A stretch of 64,000 bases of DNA from Melampsora larici-populina 98AG31 (lineage: Eukaryota; Basidiomycota; Pucciniomycetes; Pucciniales; Melampsoraceae). The stretch lies in assembly GCF_000204055.1 (NCBI RefSeq), contig NW_006768765.1, positions 328,996 to 392,995 of the forward strand, written 5' to 3'. Shown here one piece after another: positions 11,831 to 24,000 of the stretch. A model generated the notes under the pieces. The model searched no databases. It worked only from the letters and a program-made list of their open reading frames with translations, and was not told where the DNA came from. Numbering within the stretch: position 1 is the first letter of the stretch; every line of letters begins with the position of its first letter. The position numbers and the translations under genes are program-made.

Positions 11831-13616
11831 ATGCAGTTTTCCATCACTTTTTTGACGGCTTTTCTTACCTATGGTTTATTATACGTTAATGCAGACTTGG
11901 AGCCGCGCTCCACGTTGGAGACTCAAAACGATCTCAAGGCTGGTGCAGTTGCTTTAGAGAAGGTGAGCTATCAGTCTTTGAAAGTATGTTTTTGATTTTT
12001 GTTGAAGGGTTTTCGTATTGCATCATATTTCCTGGATAGCGCGGTCCGGAGTTCTGGGGGGAAGACAAGATTGGTGAGTCATCAATTGCGTTTTTGTAAG
12101 AAAAGATGACCTACCTCCTCTGAAACCTGCTTTGAATTTCTCTCGAATTTAGAAAAGAGACTAGAAAGATTTCGTCATGTGGACGTCTCGCGACGGGAAG
12201 CTGAAAACCAAGTGAATTCCTGATCAATCCTCGTCTTTTGAAACTTCAATGGACTTATTTATCTCTTCATCTCTAAACTCTCCTAGGCGATTCCCGCACG
12301 TCGAAGTTTACCAGAGCCGAAAGGTAAATCCTAATATTTTTTTAAAAGACCTTGAAATTGAAGTGATAAATTGACGAAATGATTTTGATTACCCCACGAA
12401 TTACCAGGGTTTGAAAAGAGAACCCGATCGAGAAGCTCTCGATTAGACACACGCGACCCATTGTTCGCCAAGGGAGCTGGTGCAAAGTTCAAAGCTAAAT
12501 TTGCAAACATTATCGCTGCTGTCAAAGCAGCCAAAGCTGATGCTGTGAGTTTTTGATTCATCTTCATCTTCAATCAATTCATTTAACTCATCTCCCGATC
12601 TTTTAACTATTCTAGGCGGCTCCCGCCCGTCGAGATTTACCGGAGCAAAAAGGTAATTTGTGATAGCTTTTGCTCTTGATATAGAAGTGATAGATTGACG
12701 AGTTAAGTTTGTTTTACCAGAATTTGAAAAGAGAACAAAGCTATCTAGATCTCGATCAAGGCCTTCTAGATTAGAGACACGCGACCCATTGTTCGCCAAG
12801 GGAGCTGGTGCAAAGTTCAAAGCTAAATTTGCAAACATTATCGCAGCTGTCAAAGCAGCCAAAGCAGCCAAGGCTTCTGCTGTGAGTTTTTGAGTCAACT
12901 CCATCTTTAATAAATTCATTTAACTCATCTCCCGATCTTTCAACTATTCTAGGCGGCTCCCGTGCGTCGAGATTCATCGGAGCAAAAAGGTAAGTTGTGA
13001 TTGCTTTTGCTCTTCATATAGAAGTGATAGATTAAAGAAATGACTTTGTTTATCACATTTTTCACCAGACTTTGAAAAGAGAACAAACCTAGTTGGATCT
13101 CATCTTTCGAACCCTTCTCATTTGGAAAGACGCAAAGGAAAATTAGGCAAGGAAGCCAAGGAAGCCAAGGCCAAGGCTAAAGCGAAAGCTAAAGCTAACG
13201 CTAAAGTTGCAAAAGTTGCTGCAAACGCAACACTTGCCGCTGTAAAGGATTTTCGTATTCATATAATCTCGAGGGCTTCAAAAACGTACTAACTTTGTAT
13301 TTCTTGCTTATGTTGATCTAGGCACCTTCGGCTAATGCTGCCCCAAGTGCGGCCGCGATAGCAGGTATTTAGTCTTCGTATAGTACCTTAAAGATCATAT
13401 ACTTATCACACATCTCTTACTTTGAAAAATTTATAGGTCTTACCGGAACTGCAGCAATTGATGCAGCAGCGAACGTTGCAAACGTAAGTTTCTCTACAAC
13501 TCCAACACGTTTTCATTAAATACTTGATCCTGAATCCTCTCACTCCTCACACATATACGCAACAGAACCAAACCAGTCCCGCTGAGCTTGCGGTAGAAGG
13601 AGTACAGAGAATGTGA
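11831..13616 (+). CDS. Secreted Kex2-type modular repeat protein
   Basis: Twelve exons (11831-11962, 12040-12073, 12153-12211, 12287-12323, 12408-12544, 12616-12652, 12721-12881, 12953-12989, 13069-13241, 13322-13364, 13437-13483, 13566-13616) sum to 948 nt: 315 residues. Residues 1-21 are a signal peptide ending VNA. There is no cysteine. Five EKR sites (residues 43-45, 56-58, 90-92, 148-150, 214-216) fit Kex2 cleavage, and RR pairs sit at 69-70, 80-81, 138-139 and 204-205. Residues 76-133, 134-199 and 200-269 are three copies of one module: a 12-residue A-x-P-x-R-R ... E-x-K exon, then an exon opening x-F-E-K-R-T. Modules 1 and 2 share GAKFKAKFANIIAAVKAAKA, a cationic amphipathic helix; module 3 carries a Lys/Ala repeat instead. 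Fungal Kex2-processed repeat proteins yield wall proteins, repellents, pheromone-like peptides or effectors. Which applies here is unknown. Confidence 0.85.
12287..13321 (+). repeat. Three tandem exon-intron modules
   Basis: Units 12287-12615, 12616-12952 and 12953-13321 each hold a 37-bp exon, an intron, a 137-173-bp exon and an intron. Identity includes the introns: the stretch CTCATCTCCCGATCTTT before the 37-bp exon, and a matching intron start after it, recur in units 2 and 3. The two introns share the same phases in every unit, so whole units can be added without breaking frame. This indicates tandem genomic duplication. Confidence 0.88.
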
Positions 13617-14773
13617 TTGGATTCTGCAACACGATACTCTCGTTCATTTTCAATTTCCTTTTGTATATTTTGTGCACGGATCATGATATATTGGCTCTGG
13701 AAAGCTGGTCATCACTGATAATTTAATACTGTATGATAATGAAGATCATTAAGTTGTATTGACGCCGAGCATCCCAGTGTTAGTAGCAGTGAAAGGATTA
13801 CTTTGGAATGACTGCTGTTTGATACGTTTATAATTGGGGGTCTTGAGACTACGGGGAGCATGAATTGTTTTGATGACCAGACAATCCTTTTGAAGTGTGA
13901 GGCGCTTGATTGAGAAATGGGTTTGTTGTGCATCCGGCTTGCATTTGTGGCATTGGCAGGTAGATTTTATTTTTAGCTCATTGCGGGTTAAAAGTTTCTT
14001 TCCAGGGCCAGGACTTGAGGAAAGCACGCAGAAATCTGCAAGTTAACCATCTCTTGCATACATGGGAGAAGTTGGTTTATTCAATTTGCCTCAATCAAGC
14101 CAAATTACGTAGCTCATGGACTTGCCTTATTGATAGACTGGCTGATCAATCAGAGCGATGTGACTTGGTCAGGCTTCAAGGTTTTGTAACAAAAGATATG
14201 GGTGTAGGATTTTGAGCTCAGTAGATAGCCTTACACTTTCCAGTGACAATACCAGAATGGCCTTCAAAACTTGCAGGATCACAAAACCCCTCATCATTTT
14301 TTCATTTTTTTTTCAAAGCGCGAAGTTGCTGGATTGCATATTACACTATCTGAACAGTAGTTTGAAGGTGACTAGTACACCAGGAAAGAGGGTCTAATCT
14401 TTACACAATTATCTTTTTTTTTACAAACAACTAAAGAGATACAGTGACAATATGGTTCACATACTCATCCCCAATCTAAGGTGGAAGGTAAGAAGTCCAG
14501 GGATTGTGTGTTAGTCGGGGATGTTTAGCATTCGCGACGATTCTCTCGAACTTATCCTACAAATGCAGTGATTCGAGCTCCAGTTCATTTGCGAACCGGT
14601 ACTTGCATTGTTGCCGTAGCTGTACCGGCTACTTATTGAGGAGACGGGGCCTGATCGGACTTCACCCTTGATGACGAGGTGGCGATGAGTTCCATGATCA
14701 ATCGAATGAGATCGATCAATCTAATTACATTCAAACCTCATTCAGTCTTGACAGAACAATTGCATATGGTCTC
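13617..14773. other. Intergenic, no gene seen
   Basis: Short frames only. Contains the 3' end of the secreted gene and the promoter of the phospholipase gene, and poly-T runs near 14300 and 14410. Confidence 0.5.
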
Positions 14774-17398
14774 ATGTCTCGCTTTTTGGCTAGGCCTAAA
14801 CCACTCACATCAGGCTTGATGGCGGGGTTGCTAGTTGGAGCCATCGGTATCTCTAGATCAAGATACGCGACGAAATCCAACTGTGAAGAGAAGAAAGATT
14901 CCTCTTATGGTTCTACAATTCAAGATTGGTTATCAATCGATTCAATGAAAACACAATTCACTTCACTTTCATCTCGATTATCTCAAATCTCTTCGGAACT
15001 TTCGGGAGATCCTAATTCACTTTTTCAAGAAATTGTGGAAGAATCTATCAATGATCAAAAACTTAATCCAGAGTTATCTTGGAGAGCTTCAGTTAGAATT
15101 GGATCGGATATTGGATTTTGCGAGAAAGGTTTTATGAGAGAACGTAAACATTTTATGAGACGGGCACTTGCTTCGTTGATAGATGTAGATGAGCGCGAAA
15201 TTGATGAACGCGATATTCCTGTTGTTGGAATCGCCGCATCTGGAGGTGGTAAGAGACAATCTTACTGAAACTCATTGTCAAATCTACCCAGAATATTGAA
15301 CAGGGATCTATGTTTGAAAGGTTATCGTGCGATGACTTCGACCACAGGCTGCTTGCTTGGTGCCCGCCAATCAGGCATTTTGGACGTAGTCAGTTATATT
15401 TCGGGAATCTCTGGAAGCTGTTGGGCTCTCGCAGGCTGGTATAGTGTAGCCGGTGGCAATCTTCTCGACTTGAGCAATCATATCAAGAGTCGTATCACCA
15501 CACCATTTTTGGATTTAGAAAACTTTCAACTTTTTACGGACGCGCCTACCAATAAAGTCAGCCCGAAAAACTTGTAGTTTTCCTACTTTGCGCTTTGATA
15601 ATTGATCATGACTTTGTCACTGTCTAGTATCTTCTCGCAGGCCCAGTCGCCAAACTTGCCAGTAAAGGTGGTACCACGTCATTGGTGGATGTATACGGCA
15701 CATTGGTCTCATCCCGCTTATATGTACCCAACGATCTCTCGCGTTTGGACCCACATCATCTAAAACTTTCGAATCAGCGCCACCTACTTGATGGCTCTTT
15801 GCCCTTGCCTATATACTGTGCAATATATCATCAAGTTCCAGACCAAATTCAGCGTACAAATGATTCAGACAATGCTGGGAGCTCTTCGGAAAAAGTCGCT
15901 CGTGACCAATCATTCATATCACCTTCGTACCACGTAAGTTGCTACCGAACATATGATGGCAAGATGTACAACTCTAATCAGATCTTCGTTTATGTCAGTG
16001 GTATGAGATGACTCCGTATGAAGTAGGCTCACAGGATGTCGGTGCTTTCATTCCTACCTGGGCGCTAGGACGCGCGTTCGAAAACGGTCGTGACGTCAAG
16101 GCTCGCCCCGAGATAAGCCTTTCGATTCTGAGCGGGATCTTTGCTTCGGCTTTCACCGCCACCCTCGCTCACTATTATCAAGAAGTCAAGCCCGGTCTCG
16201 TCATGTTACCATTCTTCAAAGCTTTTGATGCATACGTGTGTATGTCTTACCCCTCTTGATGTTCAGATCGGTTTAGAGCCAACTCAGAGGGTCTGATTGG
16301 CGTGGATGTCCGTTTTGGTCTGGTTGTTAGCAACTTTTGAATCGGATCTAAGTGTGCTTCATCCATTTCCACCTGCTGAATTGCCCAACTTTCTTCGTGG
16401 GTTAAATGGTCAGCTTAAGCCTGGAATCTCTGCGGCTGTGACCGAACGAGAAACTCTGGGGTTTATGGATGCGGGAGCGGATCTTAACATACCCTATGTA
16501 CCTCTTTATCGACGAGGATGCGACGTGATCATCTCTTTGGACGCGAGTGCAGATTCACAGGTATGGGATCACTTCATTTAAGCTGCAATGTGTCGAGTCA
16601 CATATCGAACTCATTGAAACCATTGCCTCCCTAGGATGTTTGGTTTTCCAAAGCTGAAACATATGCGCAAAGATGTGGGCTAGACACGTGGCCAATCGTC
16701 AAATACCCGGGCTCATCGGAATCCGCACCAGCCACCGAGCATGCCGATCATGATGCTGAGATTCCATTGGACAAGAGCGAAGTAGCTGTCAAGAAGTCTC
16801 GTGTACAAGCTTTTAGTCAATTGGAAAATGAAGACCAAAAGTCTTCCGATGGGGACGAAGCCAATCCATTTCCAGCAGAAACCAAAGGTGCCCCTGACAG
16901 CGCAAATCCCGAACCGCCTCTTGGTCGATGTAATATATGGGTAGGAGACTCTTCCAACAAAGAAATATCTGCACGAATGGACGAGCCTAATGAGGAGATG
17001 ATCCGATCACGCGATGGGCCTGCTTTGATCTATATTCCTGTGAGTGTTTACTTTTTGGAACGTGATGGCCCATGAATCACATACTCACTACAACAATCTG
17101 TCATATCGATGATCGTATCTGCCAGCTCGCTCCTGGAAATGGACTAGACGATCCGGCAAAGGTGTGGTCCACTTGGCGCTTCGATTACAAAGAAGAAGAA
17201 ACCGAACAGCTATTGAAATTATCAGAAGTAAGACTAGGCTTATAATTCCTTGTTTTTGTTCCGATACACATAGGCTAAACTGCTTGTTTCTAAATTTAGA
17301 TGAATTTCCGCAGTGGAGAGCAACAGATGAAGGCGGTGTTGAAAGCGATTTGGAAGCGAAAACGTGATAAAAGATTAAGGATGAACTCAGAATCTTGA
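14774..17398 (+). CDS. Cytosolic phospholipase A2 / lysophospholipase-type protein
   Basis: Eight exons (14774-15248, 15321-15556, 15628-15933, 15999-16239, 16331-16560, 16635-17039, 17126-17227, 17300-17398) give 2094 nt: 697 residues. The catalytic domain follows the cPLA2/PLA2c order. The oxyanion strand AASGGGYRAM (154-163) is followed by the nucleophile elbow GISGS (187-191, Ser189). The acidic partner lies in FMDAGADLNIP (Asp466) near the end of the domain. The family hydrolyses acyl chains from glycerophospholipids or lysophospholipids. Residues 13-30 (SGLMAGLLVGAIGI) are a short hydrophobic stretch after a basic N-terminus, so a membrane anchor or mitochondrial signal is possible. Residues about 590-650 are an acidic, disordered insert and the C-terminus is strongly basic. 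No C2 domain is seen. Intron 1 (15249-15320) ends in AAG; the next AG upstream would give a stop. Confidence 0.88.
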
Positions 17399-17992
17399 TT
17401 ATAATCTTTGGGGGTGATTTTTTTCTTTTCGCAAACGGACAGTGTGCTATATTAGTATGAAACATACAAGTGTGACGTTGAGAAGTTGTAATGTATCTAC
17501 TAATGCTTACATAGAATATTGTGATAGGCTGTGCTCATTTAATTGCAATCGATCATTTGAATGTGATCAAGAATCTTGTAACATCGCACAAAAGCGTCAT
17601 CAAGACCCTATCAGAATCACTGGGACACAACGTCAGCATCTGAATCAAGAGAATGCAGGGTTTGGCATGTCCTGTAATTTCGACTGTTTTATATTGTGCA
17701 TGTTCAAGAAAAAAATCAGATAGCATATAAAGATGCTCCTCGAGCGGAGTGGTCCCCAGCTTCCACTTTTGTTCTGCAATCGTTTACCTTTGTGAAAACT
17801 TTCGCCTATTTCTAACCCCACGCCTCAATCTTCAATGAATTGGTCTGGCCAATCCGTTACCCATCCACTGTCCTGCAACTCGTATACGAAAACGCCGATG
17901 GCAAGGACTCGAGGCATCCTGGAAGCCCCTGAAGGCTGGAGGAGGAGGCTTTGCCACCAAAATCGTGAACGCCGCGAGTGGCAAAAGTTATT
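17399..17992. other. Intergenic, no gene seen
   Basis: 3' region of the phospholipase gene and the downstream side of the minus-strand tRNA-Ser. No coding signal. Confidence 0.5.
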
Positions 17993-18074
17993 CGATGCCT
18001 ACGAGATTCGAACTCGCGCGGGCAGAACCCAACGCCTTAGCAGGGCGTCTCCTTAACCACTCGGACAAAGCACC
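17993..18074 (-). tRNA. tRNA-Ser (anticodon GCT)
   Basis: On the minus strand the 82-nt segment folds as a class II tRNA. The acceptor GGTGCTT pairs with AGGCATC. The D-arm contains CCGAGTGGTTAAGG. The anticodon stem ACGCC/GGCGT carries the loop CTGCTAA (GCT, Ser). A long variable arm is followed by a T-arm with TTCGAAT and stem GCGAG/CTCGT. No intron. The long variable arm fits serine. Confidence 0.88.
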
Positions 18075-18427
18075 TTGTGACATGTGACGTCATATTCAGC
18101 ACAAGTCCGCGCAGTCACATCGATATTAGCGGACCCCCTTTCTTCTTATGCAGATTTGGAAGGCCTATCGGAGCTGCTCATATGATTTTTTCTTGTCTGG
18201 CTTCACAAGTAGATGCTGAAATGCTATTTACCCCTCAGACCTTGAATTGTCTGCTGTTGTGAACACAAGGCAAAAGATAATGATGTCTAATGACAACGGA
18301 ATGAAGTAAGCCCAGCGGCAATTGGGTTGTCATAATTTCCTGAAAAATTGTATAACTCTCAGATTAGTGTAATGGCATGGGTGTGGGTTTTTGTGGAAGC
18401 CTTTTTTGCCTTGAATGACCTTTTCTG

Positions 18428-18710
18428 AGGACCCCGGAATGCCCCTATAAAGGGTAGTGATCTAAAGAAGTCCCTTTTGGACTTCCACGGAGTTAAAAAT
18501 CATGGGATTATACGCAGCTTGCTTTGATTCTGCCCATCTCGGCCTTCTGTTATCACTGGTTTTTGTGATCCATGCCAGCCTTAGACAGTCTCAAGAAAGT
18601 CCAAGGAAAACTCAAGACCCTCTGGAAGGTATGGGCAAAGCCAGGAACAGACTTAGCCATTTAGAAATTTTTCAGATCACTACCCTTTATAGGGGCATTC
18701 TGGGGTCCTC
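18428..18710. repeat. Inverted-repeat element with 36-bp arms
   Basis: Arms 18428-18463 and about 18675-18710 are reverse complements over 36 bp with one mismatch (AGGACCCC ... AGTGATCT). The spacer is about 211 bp with no clear gene. A small hairpin (GAAGTCC-CTTTT-GGACTTC, 18467-18485) lies just inside the left arm. Looks like a non-autonomous DNA element or foldback; no target duplication was identified. Confidence 0.6.
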
Positions 18711-18836
18711 TTTTCTGCCATTGCCAAACTACTTTCCTTGGATCAACATGATGTCTTTGGCTCCAAGGTTGCTGTTATGACCGTGATGAGGAACTAAGCA
18801 AGGTACAGGCTACTTGATAATAAGATTGCAACGTGA

Positions 18837-18863
18837 GGGAGAAGTCCAGTATGGACTTCTCCC
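18837..18863. repeat. Strong hairpin, 11-bp perfect stem
   Basis: GGGAGAAGTCC and GGACTTCTCCC enclose the loop AGTAT. The core GAAGTCC/GGACTTC is the same as the hairpin at 18467-18485, suggesting the two belong to one repeat unit of about 400 bp. Confidence 0.6.
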
Positions 18864-19684
18864 GTGAGCAAGTACAACGTGAGTTACAGTATAAGCATCT
18901 AATCTCAGTACTAGGCTCATTACAGTTGCCCTCAAACAAGGGCTAGGTGCAGGACACCCTTCTTTCCTATTCATCACTTCAGGACCAGCAGAACAATGTC
19001 CACAAGTTGACTCTCAGATTGGTTCTAGGGGAATTTTGGGGCAAAAACTCACACTTAGAACTCATGTATCAAATTCCGCAATAGCCAATATCCTACCAAG
19101 GACCATAGTTAGCATCTACACATGTTGTGAACCAGTCTCACAGTGGACTTGCAGTATGAGAGAAAGGGGTACAAGTGTGTGCAGCAGGAGTGGATAAAAA
19201 GGTACAACTCTCCGCTACAAGCATCCCTACGTAAAAGCATCACAACATAGCAAGTTATAACACTATCCCCCCCTTTGAGTGCCCGATTCCCTCTTGTTGC
19301 TCTGCACTCTTTCCCCAGGTCAGCATTAAAAAGCACAGTGGTAAGAAGCTACAATGCACTCTCATCTTCTCTGTGACCTTTGTAAGGAACACATTGATGA
19401 GTGCTTGTCTTTTGTATTCACTTTACCTTGTTTTACATCCATCTTACAGATAGTTTCCTTTTGTAGCCATTCTTTCTTTGGATCCTGGACAAGACAAACT
19501 GTTGAGATACATTCCAGAGTAAGTGATGATAATATATCAACTTGATTTTTGAATATGTTTGTTTAACTTACATGAGCTTTGTACTTTCCAAGGGGTAATG
19601 GAAGATTCTCTACCATAACAATAAATGTACATGCGGCTCAAAGAGTCCTGAGATGAAATTATATCTATGGATCATTGACAATTG
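18864..19684. other. Intergenic, no gene seen
   Basis: No coding frame or RNA gene recognised. Confidence 0.45.
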
Positions 19685-19839
19685 CAGGATACAAAGTAGA
19701 ATCCGGGCACGTGCCCGGAATTATTTTGGCAGTAAATTTTGATTTTCTGGGCAAAAGTCTGGGCTCAGAATTTGAATTTACTGCCAAAAAAATCTGGGCA
19801 CAAAGCCGGGCACGTGCCCAGCTTCAACTTTGTATCCTG
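19685..19839. mobile_element. Foldback MITE with nested palindromes
   Basis: A 155-bp element whose two halves are near-complete reverse complements. Ends read CAGGATACAAAGT on one strand each, and inner arms share TTTTGGCAGTAAATT. Each arm contains a CCGGGCACGTGCCC palindrome (perfect 16 bp at 19703-19718, slightly broken at 19806-19820). Non-coding, so a miniature inverted-repeat element. I see no clear target duplication, so the family is undetermined. Confidence 0.75.
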
Positions 19840-21076
19840 TAAATGCAGTCAATTCTGGGCCAGCAATGCAAGGGTTGCACATCAAAGTGTGTGCCAATGA
19901 GGGTTTTTGACCCCATAACACAGCAAGTGTTGTGGCATTTTGCTGCACTGGAACCCAGGAAACAACCAGTACTTCAGATTTGATGTATTTTTTGGACCTT
20001 AAAACACCACAGATCTGTGGTCCAAACCCCCCAAAAGATGTGTGTGTTGCAGTTTAAGTTTTCACTTCCATTCTATTCTTACAAAATGCAACAATTCACA
20101 CTTGAAAACCACCCCAAAAGCCCCACAGATCAAATCCCAAGCACTGTCTGCTGCCCCGGGCTCTTTAGTCATCACTCCAAATATCAGCCAGCTTGATCTA
20201 CAATTGAATTTGACTTCATCATCTCTTCAGATCAATCATAGCTCAAGCTGCCACAAATATCACTTTCAAATCATTCACAGGGGTCAAAATTGATGCTCAC
20301 TGTGCACATAAAGGTGAGCATTGTACACTTTCCTGAATTCTCCAAAAAAAGATTGTTTTCCTTTCAGATTCCTTCAATTGACAATTATGGTATGTACATA
20401 GTGCTCAGGCAACTAGGCTGTTTTGATCAAATTTTGGTACATTGCTGGAGAATGCTCATCTTTATCTTGGATGAGCAGTCTAAATTGAGCACAGTGTCTC
20501 AGTTGAGTATTCAGAATCAGTTCATGAGTTATAGACCTAAAGTCTGGTACAAGCTCAAGCTCATCTTGTTGCTAAAATTAAACAAATTCTTAAGTCTTCA
20601 AACCAATCAAGATTAAATAAGAAAAGCCAAATAGATGTACAGCTATTCACAAAACTTGCCCGCTCACCACAACTTTCTTCAATCGGGTTTTGAACATCTT
20701 AATTCTTGCAGTGTAAGCTTAGAGTGTGAACTGATAACTTCAACATGATCTTCCTTGTACTCTCATTGTTCCCCCTAAAAAGTGTCAAAGTTCTTAATTC
20801 TTTTTAGTGACCTTACATTTTTTCACGAAATAAAACCCTTTCTAAACCTTTGTACTTCAAATCATCATCAAAGAAACTTCAAATATTAAATTAAATTATA
20901 ATACCATCATCATCATTCAAAAAGTGATATACATCCAAATTACCAAAAAAAAACTTATCTACACTTTCAAGAAACTTTTTTTTATAAAAAAACAATGCTC
21001 TATGTGACCTACCAACCCCCCAAAAAATTGATGATTTTGATTTTGATTTTGATTTTGGTTTCTTGATGTTGGTTTT
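19840..21076. other. Intergenic, no gene seen
   Basis: Short frames at 20042-20616 lack recognisable domains. Purine/pyrimidine-rich runs before 21076 belong to the 3' side of the AP-3 delta gene. Confidence 0.45.
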
Positions 21077-24000
21077 CTATCCAACTTCATCTTTTTTAAT
21101 TTTACTTAATTTCTTTTTCGATTTCTTTACCACCACTTTAGCCTTCACCATCTTTTTCTCCTTACCTTCTTCCTCACCATTATGTTTCCCTTTTTCTTTT
21201 CCTCTAACTAATCCTACTTCTTTGTTACCATTTCCTTCCTCTACTTGATTTTCTTGTGAACTTAAGTTTGGTTCAACTTCAGGTTTAATTAAATAACTTA
21301 AATCTGGCATTTCTCCTACTCTATCTACAAGAATAGGGCCTGTACTCTTTGAAGCCGTTGGGTTTTTAATTTTAAGCTTCTTTTTCTTTTCGCTTTCTTT
21401 TTCGGTTTTGTTTATGGGGTTTGATGTTCCTCCAATTGGGTTTAATCCAAGTTCAGATAAATCAAGTTTTACAATCGGGATTTCATCTACATTGATTTCT
21501 TCTTCTTCTTCATCTTTTTCATCAAGATAATAAGGATCTCCTTGGTTCTTTAAAAAGTCTTGTGTTTTAAATTGACTTTCCTATATACCCAACAGAAACA
21601 AAATATCAAATTCAAATAATCCAAAAAAAGTCAAAAAAGTCAAACTAATATACCTTAAGATCTTTCCCTTTCATTCCTTTTTTCTTTTTCTTCTTTTTCT
21701 TCCTACTTTCATCTTCAATAGCAACATCTTCTAATCCCAACCGTCCAATCTTCCGACCATACTCATCAATCCCTTCTTCTTCTTGTTCTGTTTGAGTTTG
21801 ACAATCATCAAATCTTAAAAAAGTTTTCCAACTCTCAAGTTTTAATTCATCAGGTGCCATCACCATTCCTTGAGCCTGTTTCGCAACCGGTCTTAATTCA
21901 TACAAATCAAACAAACCGAATTCTTCAAGTTCCCAATCTTCTTCTTCTTTTTCTTGGTCTTCTTCTTCTTCTTGATTTCTAAACGGATTAGGTTCAATTC
22001 CATCTTGGTTTTCTTCATGTTTGATTGGATTTGGAAGATGGATCGGTTTAGGTAATCTTGATCCAAGAAACCCAATCAATCCTTTAAACTCTAAAACTCT
22101 TTCCAACATCTCACACATCTCAATCTTCATTAACTTATTCGACTGATTTCCATCCAAAGAGCCCAACACTAACCTATCAAACCTAATCAAGATGGCTTCC
22201 ATCAATTCATGAATCTCTTCTAAACCATCATTCTGGTTCCCAAACGATTTAATCAACCTAAAAAACACCTTCATTCCATTCTCAATAGCCAAAATAGTGA
22301 TCTCAGGTGTATCGAGGTTCATGAATTCTTCCTTGAATAATGTTCCAATCACTTCTCTTTGATCAATACAATCTCTTTGAGAAAAACTATATTCACCAAG
22401 GATCCAAATAGCCGCTCTAAGAATCATAGAATTAGATACCAAAGCTTGATCTGATTTTAAAACTTTTAACATCTCTTTCAAGATGTAAGGTCTGATTCCT
22501 ATCACTCTACTACAAAGATCAATTAAAGTTTCAGAAATCCTGATTTGAGAATTAGTTTTGAAGGTGTTTGGTAACAAGATTGATAATTGAATTAAGATAT
22601 CGATAAACCATTCGAAATCGTTTATATTCGAATAAGTTTCATAAGATCCGATTCCCAAAATAATTTGTGCAATACGAATCTTATGGTCCAAAACTTCTTG
22701 ATCGGTTTTTAATTTAATTATTGGTGGTTGTGAAGTTTGTTGTAAGTTCAGTAAAGAACTCATCGCGTCTAACTTAGGTTCTTCTTCTTCAATTAAATGT
22801 TCCATTAAACTTTCAATAGTTTCTAAACTCGAATTCGAATCATATTGACTTTCTTGAATTAAATCTAAAGCTTTTGAACTTAAACTAGGATCCGGATCAT
22901 TTACCAAATCCAAAATTAAATTTAATTGACTTTGAAGTAAACAAGGATGAAATTCTATTAACTTTTTTAATCCGATCAATGAAATATATCGTAGATTGGG
23001 ATCTGGATGATTCAAAAACTCGATTAATTTTTCAATACAACTTTGAGCTAGTTTGTCTTCTTGAATTAGTCCTCCTGCTAAGATTGTATGAATACATTCG
23101 TTCAGTAATGACATGGCTGTTGATTTATGAATAATTGATGTTAGGATCGGTAACAGTTTTCGTTTTAGACGTGGCTCGATAGGCATCAGAGCTGTAAACT
23201 AAAAAGAAACCCAAAGTTATCATTGTCAGTACAATACCCAAGAATGCAAAAAAGAAAATGATGATTCTAAGAAACGTCCTTACTAATTTGACAATCTTAA
23301 TTCTCATCCAATTATTTTCACTCGATTCAAGTAAATCATATAACTCGGCTGCAATCTCAAGCCAAGGCCAAGGATAAACCGAAACTAATTCACACATCAC
23401 ATTCACTGTCACTTGGATCACCGAGAAATCATCATCAAATAACTTGGGTCTTAATCTTTCGATCCATCCTGTCATATGTTGATCTAATTGAGGATGACGG
23501 GTCTTCAATTCAATCGATTCTTCTTCCGTCACTCTTTGTAAATCTAATTTGGCCAAGGTGTTGATGAGGATGATCGCTCGGGTTCTGATACTCGGTTTAG
23601 AGTGGTTTAGAAGAATGATCAGGTCTGGGGCTAAGTCTATGTAGTTTTGGGGGGTTAGTAAATGGGGTAAGGCGGCTAAAGTGATGGAAAGGATCGGTGG
23701 CGTGCTTGAGATTTGGGTGGATGATGATGATGAGGAAGAGAGTTGATTGAAGAATGATTTGCTTTGGTTTGAAGAAGAATGAGAAACGAGATCCTATAAA
23801 GAAACCCAAAGCAAAGATCAGTTTTAGTTTTTCGATGTCAGTTCGTGATGAAAGGATGAACCTTTTTAACTAAATTAGTCGTTAACATTGAAACTTCAGT
23901 ATGAGGACCAAAAGATTGAGCCGCGGCCATATAACCGATTTGTTTATACTCAAACAGATTAGAAGACATACATTCGATCACATTAAAAGAATAATTAAAT

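Noticed and set aside
18502..18780. 92-codon ORF with a hydrophobic start
   Set aside because: Overlaps the inverted-repeat element and has no supporting features; likely a chance frame.
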